DNA of 64,000 bases from Adiantum capillus-veneris (GCA_014529385.2 CM043967.1:82947778-83011777); one strand, 5' to 3'. Counted from the stretch's first letter, positions 10,486 through 22,440 are shown. Program-made: numbers and translations. Notes: a model not told the origin generated them from the sequence alone.

Positions 10486-12110
10486 TATGGTGACCGCGGA
10501 GAGCACGACGGCTTTGAGAGCTTCGAGGCGATAGCTCGCTCGCTCTCGACGGTAGAGAGATTAAGAAATCTTGGAAGCTTTGAATGAATGCAATGGGAGC
10601 TTGTGAGCTCAGTTGAGAGTGATGTATGCTCTTGTGGAAGCTCAGAAAGGAGTGTGGAAGATTGTGTGTAAGTGAAGGTGCTGCCCTAAAACTGTGTGCG
10701 CAGCAGCACAGTTTTCAGATTCGTTTTTCTCCTTGTAGAATGCAGATTTGAGAATTCTGATGGATGTGTCCATCCGTTTCGACGTGGTCTACAACTTTGC
10801 AGAAGAAACTTTTTGCAAATTCCTCACCGTTTTGCTGATATTCAGCTCAGACTGACTGTATACAAAAATTCCAGATTTTCTGTTGTCGCATTGTGTGTGA
10901 GTTTGATGCACTTTTGGAAGCACGGGAGATGCTTGAAGTTGAGTGCATAAATTCTGAGCTGAAGATGCAATTGCAGCTTGTGTTAAGCTTGTGGTTTGAG
11001 AGTTTTTGGTAGACTTGGGCAACGAAGTACGGAGGCGTTTACACACCATCGAGGCGGTCTCTTGAGAGACGCAGTTTTTTGGAGCACACAGGTGGAGCTT
11101 CTTTCACTGGTTTTCACAGGATACTTTGGCATTGATTTTGTGCTTGGATTCATGGTCTTTGCGGATGGTTTGCATATGGTTATGGCGCATAGTTGATGCC
11201 CATTATACATGCATTTTGACGAGAACTTTCAAGTGCCGGTGAGCTCTCTTGAGAGCATTGTTTTCGCATTGATCAAGTTTCCGGATTGCAAATCTTTTGG
11301 CGGTTGCTTATGCGCGGTCACTCCGTTGATGTACGTTGAGTGCGGATTGCCATTGTATGTGAAAATGTGGAGCCATTTTAGCATTTCTACTCATTGGCAT
11401 TGAGTAGTGTTATGGTTTATGGTAGAGATTGTACTTGAGTTTTTTGCTCAGTTTTCAGGGGAAATTCTATCGGATTTTTCCCAGATTCTCGCCATAGTTT
11501 GTGATCGAGTGTTTACTCTCACTTTGACAGGTTTTGTCAGTTTGTACACAGTTTTGTGTTTTTGTATCCACTCTCGCAAGAGTGAGGAGTTGTGTATCTT
11601 TCTTTGCTTGAGACAGTGGTTTGCTCTCAGGTGGGAGAGTCTTGTGATCTCGAGCATTGTTTGCCATAGTTTTGCAGAGCTTATGCATTTGGAGTGCGGT
11701 TTGATGCGCTTTGGTTGCTCATGGTTTTGAGCGTGCACTCAGTTTGGTTATTGGTTTTGTGGCCGTTTTACTGACGAAACTCTGGCGAAATTTTCCCATG
11801 AGTTTTATGCGTATCATTTATGCGATCTAGGTAGAGATTGCGGGTTGCACTCAGCATTTGCGTGCGGTGTTCTCTACAGGTGGGAGATTTGTGCGTGTGT
11901 ATGCATCGATACCGCACAGTGTGGGCTTGGTGATTAGCTCACAGATTGCAGTGTGATACTAGAGCATGCGAGGCTTGTATTGACATTGCGGGAGCTCTAT
12001 TTTGGAGTGTGTCTCACAGGTTTTACATTGTGTTTCTGGCCATATTGGTATACAGTTTCTAGGTGTTGTTGGTGAGGTGGTTTTGCTTTCTAGTTTGCTA
12101 CATAGTGCTC
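10486..12110 (+). other. Long untranslated leader of copia element
   Basis: About 1.6 kb between primer site and Gag. Several short open frames occur but none shows a recognisable domain. Such a leader normally carries packaging and dimerisation signals; I cannot identify them. Confidence 0.5.
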
Positions 12111-12527
12111 ATGGCAGAGACAGGTGATCGATCAGATTGTGACCTCTCACAGATGCGCGTGTTTGATGGGTCGGACTTTGCGGCATGGAGAGAGTGTATG
12201 CTTGATGCATTGACACAGCGAGGGTTGCATCGACCATTGAGTGGTGATGCAGGTAGACCTTCAAACATGTCTGACGATCAGTGGCAGGAGCTAGAGGAGA
12301 TGGAACTATCTACGCTCTCTTTGCACCTTGCGGAATCTGTATATGCTCTTGTTATGTATGAGACTACTTCGAGAGCACTTTGGCGCAGATTACATGATAT
12401 GTATGATAGATCTGAGTCATCACGGACTCGTCTGAGACATGTACGTTCACGAGTATGCCGACAGGTGATATGTTGGTATTGTGGTCATTCTGGACACGTT
12501 AGACAGCGTCGTTTTCGTCGTATGTGA
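12111..12527 (+). CDS. Copia-type Gag, shortened
   Basis: The start at 12111 (MAETGDRSD) gives a frame with the usual copia Gag order: 'MRVFDGSDFAAWRECML', 'MSDDQWQELEEMELSTLSL', 'LWRRLHDMYD'. Family Gags of this kind are normally 200-300 residues. Here about 139 residues remain because the basic linker jumps almost directly into a zinc knuckle, CWYCGHSGHVRQR, whose last Cys is replaced by Arg. The protein would form the element's capsid; the damaged knuckle should weaken RNA binding. It ends 45 bp before the next frame, in a different frame. Confidence 0.75.
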   Translation: MAETGDRSDCDLSQMRVFDGSDFAAWRECMLDALTQRGLHRPLSGDAGRPSNMSDDQWQELEEMELSTLSLHLAESVYALVMYETTSRALWRRLHDMYDRSESSRTRLRHVRSRVCRQVICWYCGHSGHVRQRRFRRM

Positions 12528-12572
12528 CATCGTAGGAGACATGGCAGTCTCAGAGATGTATGTAGTGATGCC

Positions 12573-13080
12573 ATGGACTCAGTTGCTTTGACAGTTGAGG
12601 CACATGTAGTTTCGGAGTATACTAGTGACGGGGATGTCACTTTTACCTCGAGCTATGCACGAGATGCTATACATGTGGATAGTGCACTCCCTTCGCAGTG
12701 GTTGCTAGACGCAGATGCTATGTTTCATGTCATGCCGCATCGTGCATGGTTTTGTAGCTATTCTAGCGGGATGCTTGGCAGTGTAAGTTTGACCGATGGA
12801 TCGATGCATGTGATAGCAGGTGTAGGAGATGTGAGATTGTCATTACCGAGTGGTGCATCTTACTTGTTACGACATGTGCGCTATGTACCACATTTGACAC
12901 TGAGTTTGATCTCGATTGGTCAGCTTAGAGATTGTGGATGTCAGATTTCGCTACGAGAGCAAGATTTTGTGATGGATTTGGGTTCGCTAGTGATTGCGAG
13001 AGGTGCCAGGAGTGGTACAGGTTACCCATTGCATGTGGATCACGCGAGAGACGGTGCTGTCTCTGTGATCATGCAGCCAG
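12573..13080 (+). pseudogene. Copia protease domain, truncated
   Basis: The frame shows the copia protease region: 'WLLDADAMFHVMPHRAWF', then 'SVSLTDGSMHVIAGVGDV', 'LRHVRYVPHLTLSLISIGQL' and 'YPL', matching the block that precedes integrase in copia polyproteins. The catalytic D-S/T-G is changed to D-A-D, so it is probably inactive. The frame is cut at 13080 by the inner gypsy LTR, and the residues after that are read from the LTR. No GAG-pre-integrase or integrase follows on the far side of the insertion. Confidence 0.75.
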
Positions 13081-15445
13081 TGATAGCCGTTTTTCGGCTC
13101 TTTGTAATTGCCACAGTGAGTTACCTCACCCTACCAAAATCACCCAAACACTGTGGCTATCCCTACCATTTCACTGTACATAGGCGTGCGTGAGTCACGG
13201 GACTTTTCCCATATCTTCTTAAAAAACCCTCAATTAGCTAGTCATTGGGCTAGTTGAGCCAAAAAAATAAAAAAATAAGTATATTATGGCCCATGCGTAT
13301 GTAAATATTTCTTTGTATATAGGGCCTAAATAAAAGATTTTTTCATAATTATTTTGATATTTATTTAAATATTTCTACCTAGGTGTGTGTTATTTATGCT
13401 CTGTACATTGCCTCACCATTACCACAATTTTTCTTACCATTTTTCATACTCTTTATTCCATATAGAAATATTTTCATGTAAGCTTCTCTTATATTTGGTG
13501 TAACTCCACCCCAACAAAAATCCAAAAAAACTAGTTTTATTTATGTGTATATTTTTTCACTATTGTGATTTTTCCCTTCCTACATCTATTTTGTTTTTTT
13601 TTCTAAAAATTTAGAACACCAAAAATATTTATCTTTTTATGGTAGCCTCATAATGAGAGAGATTTCTTTTGACCCCTTTATATTTTTTCCACTTATATTA
13701 TTTATATTTGACATGTACATATTTTTTAGACCCCTCAATATTTGATTTTCTTAGTTGTACTATTCACTTATATCACAATCTCAACAATATCTTCAATTAT
13801 AGACCTACCAAATAAGGTCAAGGGTAGGTGGCATGCATACATGCACTATGGAGGGCTCACTCTTGGAGGTATTCAAAAGAATCATCCAAAGAAGGACCCC
13901 ACAAGGACCTTGTGCAGTGGAAAAAAACGGTCGGTTTTGATGAATTTTTAAAGTTCACTTGCTCTCCAAATTTGAAAAGGTGATACAAACAAAAGTTGTA
14001 GCTCGTGGGCTGAACTTTTGCCTCAAATTTTTTCATATTGTTTTGAGCTACGAGCTGTGAGCTATGATTTTATTAGTGGACCCCAGTTTTCCCATGCTAT
14101 GCAGCCACACTCTCTCTTCCACTTTATCATTTTCCTCTTTCACACACACTTCTCCACTCATCATCCCCACCTCTCTCACCACTCCTCTCTGCACCCTACT
14201 CACCTTCTCCTCAACCTTGAAGAATAAGAGAAACCATGGTGAACTCATACCTCCCACACACAATTCCATTCCAAAATTGACCACCTAGTCTCATTTTTCC
14301 TCCTCCAATTTACCCATATCTATAAAAAAAACCACAAAATTCAGCCTCTTCTCTTAAAAGACAACATCATGGTGGTTGATTACTCAGCTTCAATTACCTT
14401 GTCTCTCAAGGAAGGTCAAGAGTGGAGAAAAAATGTACCGTCAAAGCTAGTGGACCGTCAACAAGCGTCAAAATTGGCCCTACTCAAGACACTTGGAGCA
14501 TCAACCTTGTAAGAAATCCACCTTTTCTTACCTCTTAAGAGTTTTTCTTCCTTATTTGTATCCTACATGGATACTCCCATTGTAAATATCCAATTCCATT
14601 TGTAAATTAATACTAACTCTACTAACACTAACCCACTATGAAAAGTCCTATCACCTCCATTTCTCTCCTCTCTCTTTCCCCACCAACTTCTTGATAATTC
14701 CAAGCAAAAGAAATTAGATAAATTGCTGAAAATCTAACCCAACCATGGTTAGAGGAGTAACCCTAGCCTTCAAAATTGCTATAAAAGGAGGGTGTAGCTA
14801 GCACAAAAGGGGGAGCCATAAGCAAGAGCACTATGCTATAGCTTGAGAAGCCAAGCTCAACCTCTCTAGAAGGAGCTCTTGAGTGGAAGCTCATTGTCTT
14901 ATGCATGTGCATGTGTTGTAATAGGAGATTAGCAAGGGAACTCTATGCCGTTGTAAGAGAGAGAGTGATCACTCAATTGAGAGTAGGAAATCTATCATTT
15001 CTCCTACTAGTGTAAGCCCAACATTTGCTGAATCAAGGAGGGTGGATTTGGACTAAGCTTGGATACTTTGTCTCTCTTCCCACGTGAAGTAATGGACAAC
15101 AATGATGTGTAAGTGTCTTGGTGTTTTTTTTTGTTAAGTTCTTGATAGCTTGTCTCTAGTGTTGTCATCAATTTAGCCATAAATCCCACATACTGTAAGA
15201 GGGCGACAGGGTGGAGAGGACTCCCCTGGCCTTAAGACAGTGAGTGGGGTGGCTTTTCTTGTGATGTGTTGTGGTGTAATTTACTCAAGCTATGTTGAAC
15301 AAATACTAATATCACTTTGATTGGTCATGACAGATTTGTAAGAAGGTATTAGTGCAACAAACACCCCCTCACCCTTCTCTCTCTTTCTTACATATATAAT
15401 TGTGTTTGCTTGATCATTGCCGATACGTTTCAAAGCAGCCCGAGA
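13081..15445 (+). repeat. 5' LTR of inner gypsy element
   Basis: About 2.36 kb starting TGATAGCC. It matches 20036-22359, with a 36-base extra block near 13262 and a 9-base extra block near 14068. The common sequence ends at 15445, although the canonical CA end is at 15437. Confidence 0.9.
14780..14788 (+). promoter_or_regulatory. LTR TATA box, inner gypsy
   Basis: TATAAAAGG lies in an otherwise AT-rich U3-like region and recurs at 21694 in the other LTR. It is followed by an A/G-rich stretch that could hold the transcription start. Confidence 0.6.
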
Positions 15446-16209
15446 TCCACGACCTAGGAGAGTCTTGCAATGTTGGAATTACGGAGAGTCTGGACATGGG
15501 ATGTATAATTGTCCTTGGCCCCGTGGGGAGACCTAACTTGAATTACCCAGTGATGAATGCAGGTGAAGGAACTGGTCAACAACCAAGGCTTCTACAAAGA
15601 CCAAATGGACCAAGACCACCTCCACAAGGGGTAGAAGGAGTTCCACCTTTGCCAGATCCAAATGTGCATGTGGTAGAGGTGACAAACTCAAATGAGGTTG
15701 ACATGGAAGCAAATGGCATTAAGCGTGGCCGAGGAAAAGGTAAAGAGAAAGAGGGTGTCCCATCACAGAGTGACCATGGACAAGGCAAGAAGGCAAAGGA
15801 GACCAAGGAAGCTAAGAGGACTCGACGTTGTATCAATCTCCAAGACTTCCCTCTTGGACATGGTATGGCTCCATACAACCTGTTGGAAGACATGCGAGGT
15901 AAGGGTCCTGATATCTCATGGCCTCAGTTTCTTGCATTATGCCCACAAGTTAGGAGGGATTTAACAAAGGCAGTTAGCACTAGGAGAAAGGTAAAAGAGA
16001 GTTTTCCTGTTGTAAAAATTGCACATGCTGAAATGAACGAGGATATTACACCTGTGCTAGATTGTTACATAAAAGGAAGATTGGTTAGGAAAGGTCTAGT
16101 GGATGGGGGTGCACAAATTTGCATCATGACAGAAGGGCTCATGCAAAGACTAGGCATGCACATCCATGAGACACCTGAAATCAAAGTGAAAATGGCAAAC
16201 AATAGCTAG
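15446..16209 (+). pseudogene. Gag C-terminus and protease start, inner gypsy
   Basis: A zinc knuckle (CWNYGESGHGMYNC, second Cys replaced by Tyr) is read in one frame from 15471. A frameshift near 15535 leads into a Pro-rich and Lys/Glu-rich linker, then protease: 'VLDCYIKGRLVRKGLVDGGAQICIM' region with D-G-G in place of D-S/T-G. The frame stops at a TAG at 16207, just after MANNS, where the related element at 53.5 kb reads NNSSVK. The rest of the protease continues in the same frame past the stop. Only the tail of Gag is present. Confidence 0.8.
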
Positions 16210-19200
16210 GCTAGGTGGGTAGGCATTTGTAAAAATGTTTTTGTGGAGGCCTTTGGCATTAAGAAGGCAGTGGATTTCTATGTCATGTCTACCAAGGGAA
16301 ATGGTTACCCATTTATCCTAGGAAGACCATGGCTAATGAAAATGCAAGCTTTGCAGGATTGGGAGAGTGGAAAGCTAATTTGTAGGAATGACAATCACAA
16401 GAAGGTTGTCTTTGACATGAAGGAGCAACGCCAAGAGGAGCTCCATGAAGAATCATCTCGAAGTGAGACGGAAGAAGATTGGACTGAAAACACTTCAGAA
16501 GAAGAAAGTAGCGGCAGCATTACTGAAGAGGAGTCCTCCATTGAAGTCATGGGGGTAAGGTTTAAGCCAAACAACCAGGAGACCTCTTCTCGAGGTTTGG
16601 AAGAGGTAGGTTCCCAAGAGAACCAAAAGGTGGAAGATGAAGGAATGTTAGAAGGTATGTTGTCTACAACACTTACAAAGGATGAAAGAGAGGAGTTCAA
16701 ATGTGTGCTAAGGAAATTTTCGAGGATTTTTGCTAAAGACTACACCGATGTGTGTGGAGTAGATGTTGTTCAACACAAGATTGAGTTGAAGCCAGAGGCC
16801 ACACCTAAGGCTCAAAAGCTACGAAGGCTAGGAGTCATTAAGGAGCAGGCTCTACTCAAGGAGGTAAGAAAGATTCTAGCAGCAGGTTTCATTTATCCAG
16901 TGGAGAATTTAGAGTGGGTCTCACCCGTTGTTGTCACTCCTAAGAAAAACGGCAAGTGGAGGGTGTGTGTGGATTATCGTCCACTTAATGAGGCAACAAA
17001 AAGAGATCACTTTCCCCTCCAATTTCAGGATGAGATACTAAATGAAGTAGCTGGTCATGAGAAGTACACTGTGTGTGATGGCTACTCGGGTTACTTTCAA
17101 ATAGGTATCGCATTGGAGGATCAATTGAAAACAACCTTTATCACTCCTTGGGGTTGTTATGCTTTTAGAGTCATGCCATTTGGCCTGACAAATGCTCCTG
17201 CAACTTTCCAACGCTTCATGAACATGGTGTTTCAAGCATTCTTTGGAAAGTCCATTAGGGTTTTTATTGATGATTTTTGCATTTATAGCTCAAAATCATT
17301 GCATCTACAAAGGGTAGAAGAAGGTTTAAAGAATCTCTATGACATGGGAGGTCAACTCAACCCCGACAAGTGTCACATAGCTGAGGATGAAGTGATCTTG
17401 CTTGGTCACAAGGTTTCCTGTAAAGGCATTGAGGTGGATCCTTCAAAGGCAAAGGCTCTTATTGAGCTCCCCTCACCCAAGAATCTCAAAGAGGTCATAT
17501 CATTCATTCAAAAAGTGAAGTATATGTCACGCTTTATTCACTTAGCTTCGGAGTTGCTTCATCCTTTGCAAAAGTTGACACAACAAGTAGAATTTTCATG
17601 GTCTGATGAGCTTGAAGAGTATTTTTGTAACATTAAAGTCATTTTGTCAGAGCTACAAACACTCATGCCTCCTTGTTGGGAGTACACATTCTTTGTTAGC
17701 TCTAGTGTTGGAAGGGAAACAATTGGTGCTGTGTTGCTACAACAAGATCCCCACAGTACAAGGATGCGACCCATCTACTTTGCTAGTAGGGTCATGAATG
17801 CTTTGGAGAGAGACTACACAGAAGCAGAACTCATGATGCTTTCTCTCATGTTTGTGGTGAGAAAGTTTAGATCCTACCTGCTACCAAAACCTTTTGTAAT
17901 TCTCACTGCAGAGAATTTGTTCCCTTGGGTGTCATCTCAAATGAATCTTAGTACTAGGATCTCAAAGTGGATTATGGAGTTGCAAGAGTTTCAATACTCT
18001 TTCAAGGTAGAAGATAGTGTGCGTGCACAATTGGCAGGGATTCTCACTTATAGGGTGCATGAAAAGGAGATTAAGGTGCCTGAAGTAAAGACCCTACCAT
18101 TACCACCACCAAAAAGTATTCCTAATGCTTTTACCTTGTTCTTTGATGGAGCTTTTCGTCGAGCCACAGGAAAAGCAGGGGGAGGGCTAGTGTTTCTCAA
18201 CCCAAGTGGAGAGGTGGTCATGAAAGAGAAGTTCAATCTACCAAGTTCAGCTAGCAACAATGAAGCAGAATACGACACACTAATTCATGGTTTGAAGATG
18301 TGCATTGGCCAAGGGATACAACGCCTCATGGTAAAGGGAGATGCACTTCTCATTGTTAAACAGATTTTAGGCATTTGGGCATGCAAGAATGAAAGCTTAC
18401 GGACAAAAGTTCATGCCATTCGTAGATTGTTTAATCAATTTGAAGAAGTGCAACTATATCATATTCCTAGGAAACAAAATGAAGATGCCGATTTACTTGC
18501 ACAGCAAGTAGTTACATGTGTTGAGAAAGAAGTGCAGGTCATCATGATGGCAGCAACTGTCAAGCAACCGAGATACCAGGGATTGGAGTCATTGACTCCC
18601 ATTATTAGCTACATTTTGGAGGGCGAGTTTCCACAAGACTTCACGAAGGCTCAGAAGAGGAGACTCATGAAGAAGGCAAGCGCATATCTCTTCCTAGAAG
18701 GCTCCCTCTATCAAAGAGGGAGGGATCAAGTATGCAGAAGAGTACCAACTATTGAGGAAATTCCAGCCATTCTAAAAGGTTTGCATGAAGAAGCATGTGG
18801 TGGTCATTTTGCCCAAGAATTAACTGTGAAGAAGATTTTGCTTGCGGGGTATGTTTGGCCAAGTCTGCATGTGGATGTCCAACATTGGTGTAAAAGTTGT
18901 CACAATTGTCAGGTAAATGGGAATAGAAGATTGGTTTATGGTCCAAGGCAAATCGTGCTTGCAAATGGACCCTTTGAAAAGTGGGGCATTGATGCTATGG
19001 GTCCTCTGCCTAGGACAAACAATGGTAAACTCTACATTCTAGTGGCTGTAGACTATATGACTAGGTGGGTGGAAGCACAAAGTGTGGCAAAGGTAAATGA
19101 GAAGACAGTGAGCAAATTCGTCTACACTCACATTTGTTGTAGATTTGGCACACCTTTGGAGATTGTTTCTGATAATGGTCCAGGGTTTAGAAAGGGATTG

Positions 19201-20007
19201 CTCACAGAAGTCTGTGAAGAACTTCACATTCTACATCGTCACAGTACACCCTACTATCCCCAATCAAATGGTTTGGTAGAAAAAGCTAATGGTGTCATTG
19301 CAGGAATCATTAGAAAGATGGTGAAAAACAAGACAAAGTTGTGGGATGACTTCTTGGATGGTGCCTTGTGGGCGTATCGAACCACATATAGGGAAGCCAC
19401 GGAGTTCACACCATTTCACTTGGTCTATGGTCAAGAGGCTTTACAGCCAATTGAGCTAAACATTCCAACAATGCGACTTCATGGCAAATCAGCACAAGAT
19501 GATCAAGAAGCATGGATGGATCGACTTCTTACCTTAGCTGAGCTTGAGTGGAAAAGAGAAGCAGCATACGAGTGCTATAAGAGGAAAGACACACAGACAA
19601 AGGAGAAGCTTGACAAGAAACTGAAGGACAAAGGCATCAATGAAGGAGATCTTGTGCTAAGGTATGACAATCGACTCGATAATCGTTTTGATGCCAAATT
19701 TGAAACGAGATGGCAAGGGCCATACATAGTCAAGAAGGCTTTCAATTCAAGTTACTATCAGCTTATGGACTTGAATGGTAAAGAGCACTCCAGGAAAGTA
19801 AACGGGTATCGCTTGAAGCCCTATTTGAGTCGCCTTCTACCAAAGGATCTACCAAAGATCTGTCAAAAGGCCACTGTCTCATGTAAGTATTGTTACATGA
19901 AGCATGAGTGTAACTCTAGCCAAAATTCTGAGGGGCCAAACAATAAAGATCTCGTCAAGGACTCTGAAGCACTCTCTTTGGAAAAGATGCTCTATGATGG
20001 TACATGA
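16210..20007 (+). CDS. Inner gypsy polyprotein: protease end, RT, RNase H x2, integrase
   Basis: From the ATG at 16243 this is a 1254-codon open frame. Order by residue: protease tail with ILGRPWL (about 25-35); acidic Ser/Glu linker (60-130); RT with WRVCVDYRPLN (about 240), YSGYFQI, MPFGLTNAP, and active-site FIDD (about 341); first RNase H; second RNase H beginning LFFDGAF (about 633) with NNEAEY and the GDALLIVKQ block; integrase zinc region (GGHF...CKSCHNCQ), core DDE residues in GIDAMG (about 915), VSDNGPGF (977) and GLVEKANG (1012); and a WQGPY C-terminal block. It copies element RNA and integrates the DNA. The only upstream defect in this frame is the TAG at 16207. All catalytic blocks look intact. 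Confidence 0.92.
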   Translation, partial: ARWVGICKNVFVEAFGIKKAVDFYVMSTKGNGYPFILGRPWLMKMQALQDWESGKLICRNDNHKKVVFDMKEQRQEELHEESSRSETEEDWTENTSEEESSGSITEEESSIEVMGVRFKPNNQETSSRGLEEVGSQENQKVEDEGMLEGMLSTTLTKDEREEFKCVLRKFSRIFAKDYTDVCGVDVVQHKIELKPEATPKAQKLRRLGVIKEQALLKEVRKILAAGFIYPVENLEWVSPVVVTPKKNGKWRVCVDYRPLNEATKRDHFPLQFQDEILNEVAGHEKYTVCDGYSGYFQIGIALEDQLKTTFITPWGCYAFRVMPFGLTNAPATFQRFMNMVFQAFFGKSIRVFIDDFCIYSSKSLHLQRVEEGLKNLYDMGGQLNPDKCHIAEDEVILLGHKVSCKGIEVDPSKAKALIELPSPKNLKEVISFIQKVKYMSRFIHLASELLHPLQKLTQQVEFSWSDELEEYFCNIKVILSELQTLMPPCWEYTFFVSSSVGRETIGAVLLQQDPHSTRMRPIYFASRVMNALERDYTEAELMMLSLMFVVRKFRSYLLPKPFVILTAENLFPWVSSQMNLSTRISKWIMELQEFQYSFKVEDSVRAQLAGILTYRVHEKEIKVPEVKTLPLPPPKSIPNAFTLFFDGAFRRATGKAGGGLVFLNPSGEVVMKEKFNLPSSASNNEAEYDTLIHGLKMCIGQGIQRLMVKGDALLIVKQILGIWACKNESLRTKVHAIRRLFNQFEEVQLYHIPRKQNEDADLLAQQVVTCVEKEVQVIMMAATVKQPRYQGLESLTPIISYILEGEFPQDFTKAQKRRLMKKASAYLFLEGSLYQRGRDQVCRRVPTIEEIPAILKGLHEEACGGHFAQELTVKKILLAGYVWPSLHVDVQHWCKSCHNCQVNGNRRLVYGPRQIVLANGPFEKWGIDAMGPLPRTNNGKLYILVAVDYMTRWVEAQSVAKVNEKTVSKFVYTHICCRFGTPLEIVSDNGPGFRKGLLTEVCEELHILHRHSTPYYPQSNGLVEKANGVIAGIIRKMVKNKTKLWDDFLDGALWAYRTTYREATEFTPFHLVYGQEALQPIELNIPTMRLHGKSAQDDQEAWMDRLLTLAELEWKREAAYECYKRKDTQTKEKLDKKLKDKGINEGDLVLRYDNRLDNRFDAKFETRWQGPYIVKKAFNSSYYQLMDLNGKEHSRKVNGYRLKPYLSRLLPKDLPKICQKATVSCKYCYMKHECNSSQNSEGPNNKDLVKDSEALSLEKMLYDGT

Positions 20008-20019
20008 ATATACCATCAT

Positions 20020-20035
20020 CCAGGGAGAGGGCTAA
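20020..20035 (+). other. Polypurine tract, inner gypsy
   Basis: CAGGGAGAGGGCTAA precedes the TGATAG start of the 3' LTR. The third element of the window has a similar GGGGAGGGCTAATA tract. Confidence 0.7.
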
Positions 20036-22359
20036 TGATAGCCGTTTTTCGGCTCTTTGTAATTGCCACAGTGAGTTACCTCACCCTACCAAAATCACCC
20101 AAACACTGTGGCTATCCCTACCATTTCACTGTACACAGGCGTGCGTGAGTCACGGGACTTTTCTCATATCTTCTTAAAAAACCCTCAATTAGCTAGTCAT
20201 TGGGCTAGTTGAGCCCATGCGTATGTACATATTTCTTTGTATATAGGGCCTAAATAAAAGATTTTTTCATAATTATTTTGATATTTATTTAAATATTTCT
20301 ACCTAGGTGTGTGTTATTTATGCTCTGTACATTGCTTCACCATTACCACAATTTTTCTTACCATTTTTCATACTCTTTATTCCATATAGAAATATTTTCA
20401 TGTAAGCTTCTCTTATATTTGGTGTAACTCCACCCCAACAAAAATCCAAAAAAACTAGTTTTATTTATGTGTATATTTTTTCACTATTGTGATTTTTCCC
20501 TTCCTACATCTATTTTGTTTTTTTTTCTAAAAATTTAGAACACCAAAAATATTTATCTTTTTATGGTAGCCTCATAATGAGAGAGATTTCTTTTGACCCC
20601 TTTATATTTTTTCCACTTATATTATTTATATTTGGCATGTACATATTTTTTAGACCCCTCAATATTTGATTTTCTTAGTTGTACTATTCACTTATATCAC
20701 AATCTCAACAATATCTTCAATTATAGACCTACTAAATAAGGTCAAGGGTAGGTGGCATGCATACATGCACTATGGAGGGCTCACTCTTGGAGGTATTCAA
20801 AAGAATCATCCAAAGAAGGACCCCACAAGGACCTTGTGCAGTGGAAAAAAACGGTCGGTTTTGATGAATTTTTAAAGTTCACTTGCTCTCCGAATTTGAA
20901 AAGGTGATACAAACAAAAGTTGTAGCTCGTGGGCTGAACTTTTGCCTCAAATTTTTTCATATTGTTTTGAGCTACGAGCTGTGAGCTATGATGACCCCAG
21001 TTTTCCCATGCTATGCAGCCACACTCTCTCTTCCACTTTATCATTTTCCTCTTTCACACACACTTCTCCACTCATCATCCCCACCTCTCTCACCACTCCT
21101 CTCTGCACCCTACTCACCTTCTCCTCAACCTTGAAGAATAAGAGAAACCATGGTGAACTCATACCTCCCACACACAATTCCATTCCAAAATTGATCACCT
21201 AGTCTCATTTTTCCTCCTCCAATTTACCCATATCTATCAAAAAAACCACAAAATTCAGCCTCTTCTCTTAAAAGACAGCATCATGGTGGTTGATTACTCA
21301 GCTTCAATTACCTTGTCTCTCAAGGAAGGTCAAGAGTGGAGAAAAAATGTACCGTCAAAGCTAGTGGACCGTCAACAAGCGTCAAAATTGGCCCTACTCA
21401 AGACACTTGGAGCATCAACCTTGTAAGAAATCCACCTTTTCTTACCTCTTAAGAGTTTTTCTTCCTTATTTGTATCCTACATGGATACTCCCATTGTAAA
21501 TATCCAATTCCATTTGTAAATTAATACTAACTCTACTAACACTAACCCACTATGAAAAGTCCTATCACCTCCATTTCTCTCCTCTCTCTTTCCCCACCAA
21601 CTTCTTGATAATTCCAAGCAAAAGAAATTAGATAAATTGCTGAAAATCTAACCCAACCATGGTTAGAGGAGTAACCTTAGCCTTCAAAATTGCTATAAAA
21701 GGAGGGTGTAGCTAGCACAAAAGGGGGAGCCATAAGCAAGAGCACTATGCTATAGCTTGAGAAGCCAAGCTCAACCTCTCTAGAAGGAGCTCTTGAGTGG
21801 AAGCTCACTGTCTTATGCATGTGCATGTGTTGTAATAGGAGATTAGCAAGGGAACTCTATGCCATTGTAAGAGAGAGAGTGATCACTCAATTGATAGTAG
21901 GAAATCTATCATTTCTCCTACTAGTGTAAGCCCAACATTTGCTGAATCAAGGAGGGTGGATTTGGACTAAGCTTGGATACTTTGTCTCTCTTCCCACGTG
22001 AAGTAATGGACAACAATGATGTGTAAGTGTCTTGGTGTTTTTTTTTGTTAAGTTCTTGATAGCTTGTCTCTAGTGTTGTCATTAATTTAGCCATAAATCC
22101 CACATACTGTAAGAGGGTGACAGGGTGGAGAGGACTCCCCTGGCCTTAAGACAGTGAGTGGGGTGGCTTTTCTTGTGATGTGTTGTGGTGTAATTTACTC
22201 AAGCTATGTTGAACAAATACTAATATCACTTTGATTGGTCATGACAGATTTGTAAGAAGGTATTAGTGCAACAAACACCCCCTCACCCTTCTCTCTCTTT
22301 CTTACATATATAATTGTGTTTGCTTGATCATTGCCGATACGTTTCAAAGCAGCCCGAGA
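20036..22359 (+). repeat. 3' LTR of inner gypsy element
   Basis: Matches 13081-15445 at over 99% by eye apart from two indels. TATA box at 21694. The eight bases GCCCGAGA after the CA at 22350-22351 are also shared with LTR 1. Confidence 0.9.
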
Positions 22360-22360
22360 A

Positions 22361-22363
<3 letters not shown>

Positions 22364-22438
<75 letters not shown>
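22364..22438. repeat. (CT)n microsatellite
   Basis: About 75 bp of CT repeats directly beside the 3' end of the inner gypsy LTR, where the copia sequence resumes. Confidence 0.97.

Positions 22439-22440
<2 letters not shown>

Larger units (their letters stand above)
13081..22359 (+). mobile_element. Inner Ty3/gypsy LTR element with dual RNase H
   Basis: Long LTRs (13081-15445 and 20036-22359) flank a plus-strand Gag remnant, protease, RT, two RNase H domains and integrase. A second RNase H between the first and integrase is a mark of the plant Tat clade of Ty3/gypsy. LTRs differ by about 17 substitutions plus indels of about 36 and 9 bp, so it is the youngest of the nest. The 5' UTR, primer site and most of Gag are missing: LTR 1 passes straight into the Gag zinc knuckle. 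Flanks GCCAG (13076-13080) and GCCCG (22352-22356) are an imperfect target-duplication candidate if the LTR ends at CA 22351. Confidence 0.9.

Noticed and set aside
14018-14288. Small frames within the inner gypsy LTR, repeated at 20942-21202
   Set aside because: They lie in non-coding LTR sequence, occur in both LTRs, and differ by indels that break them.
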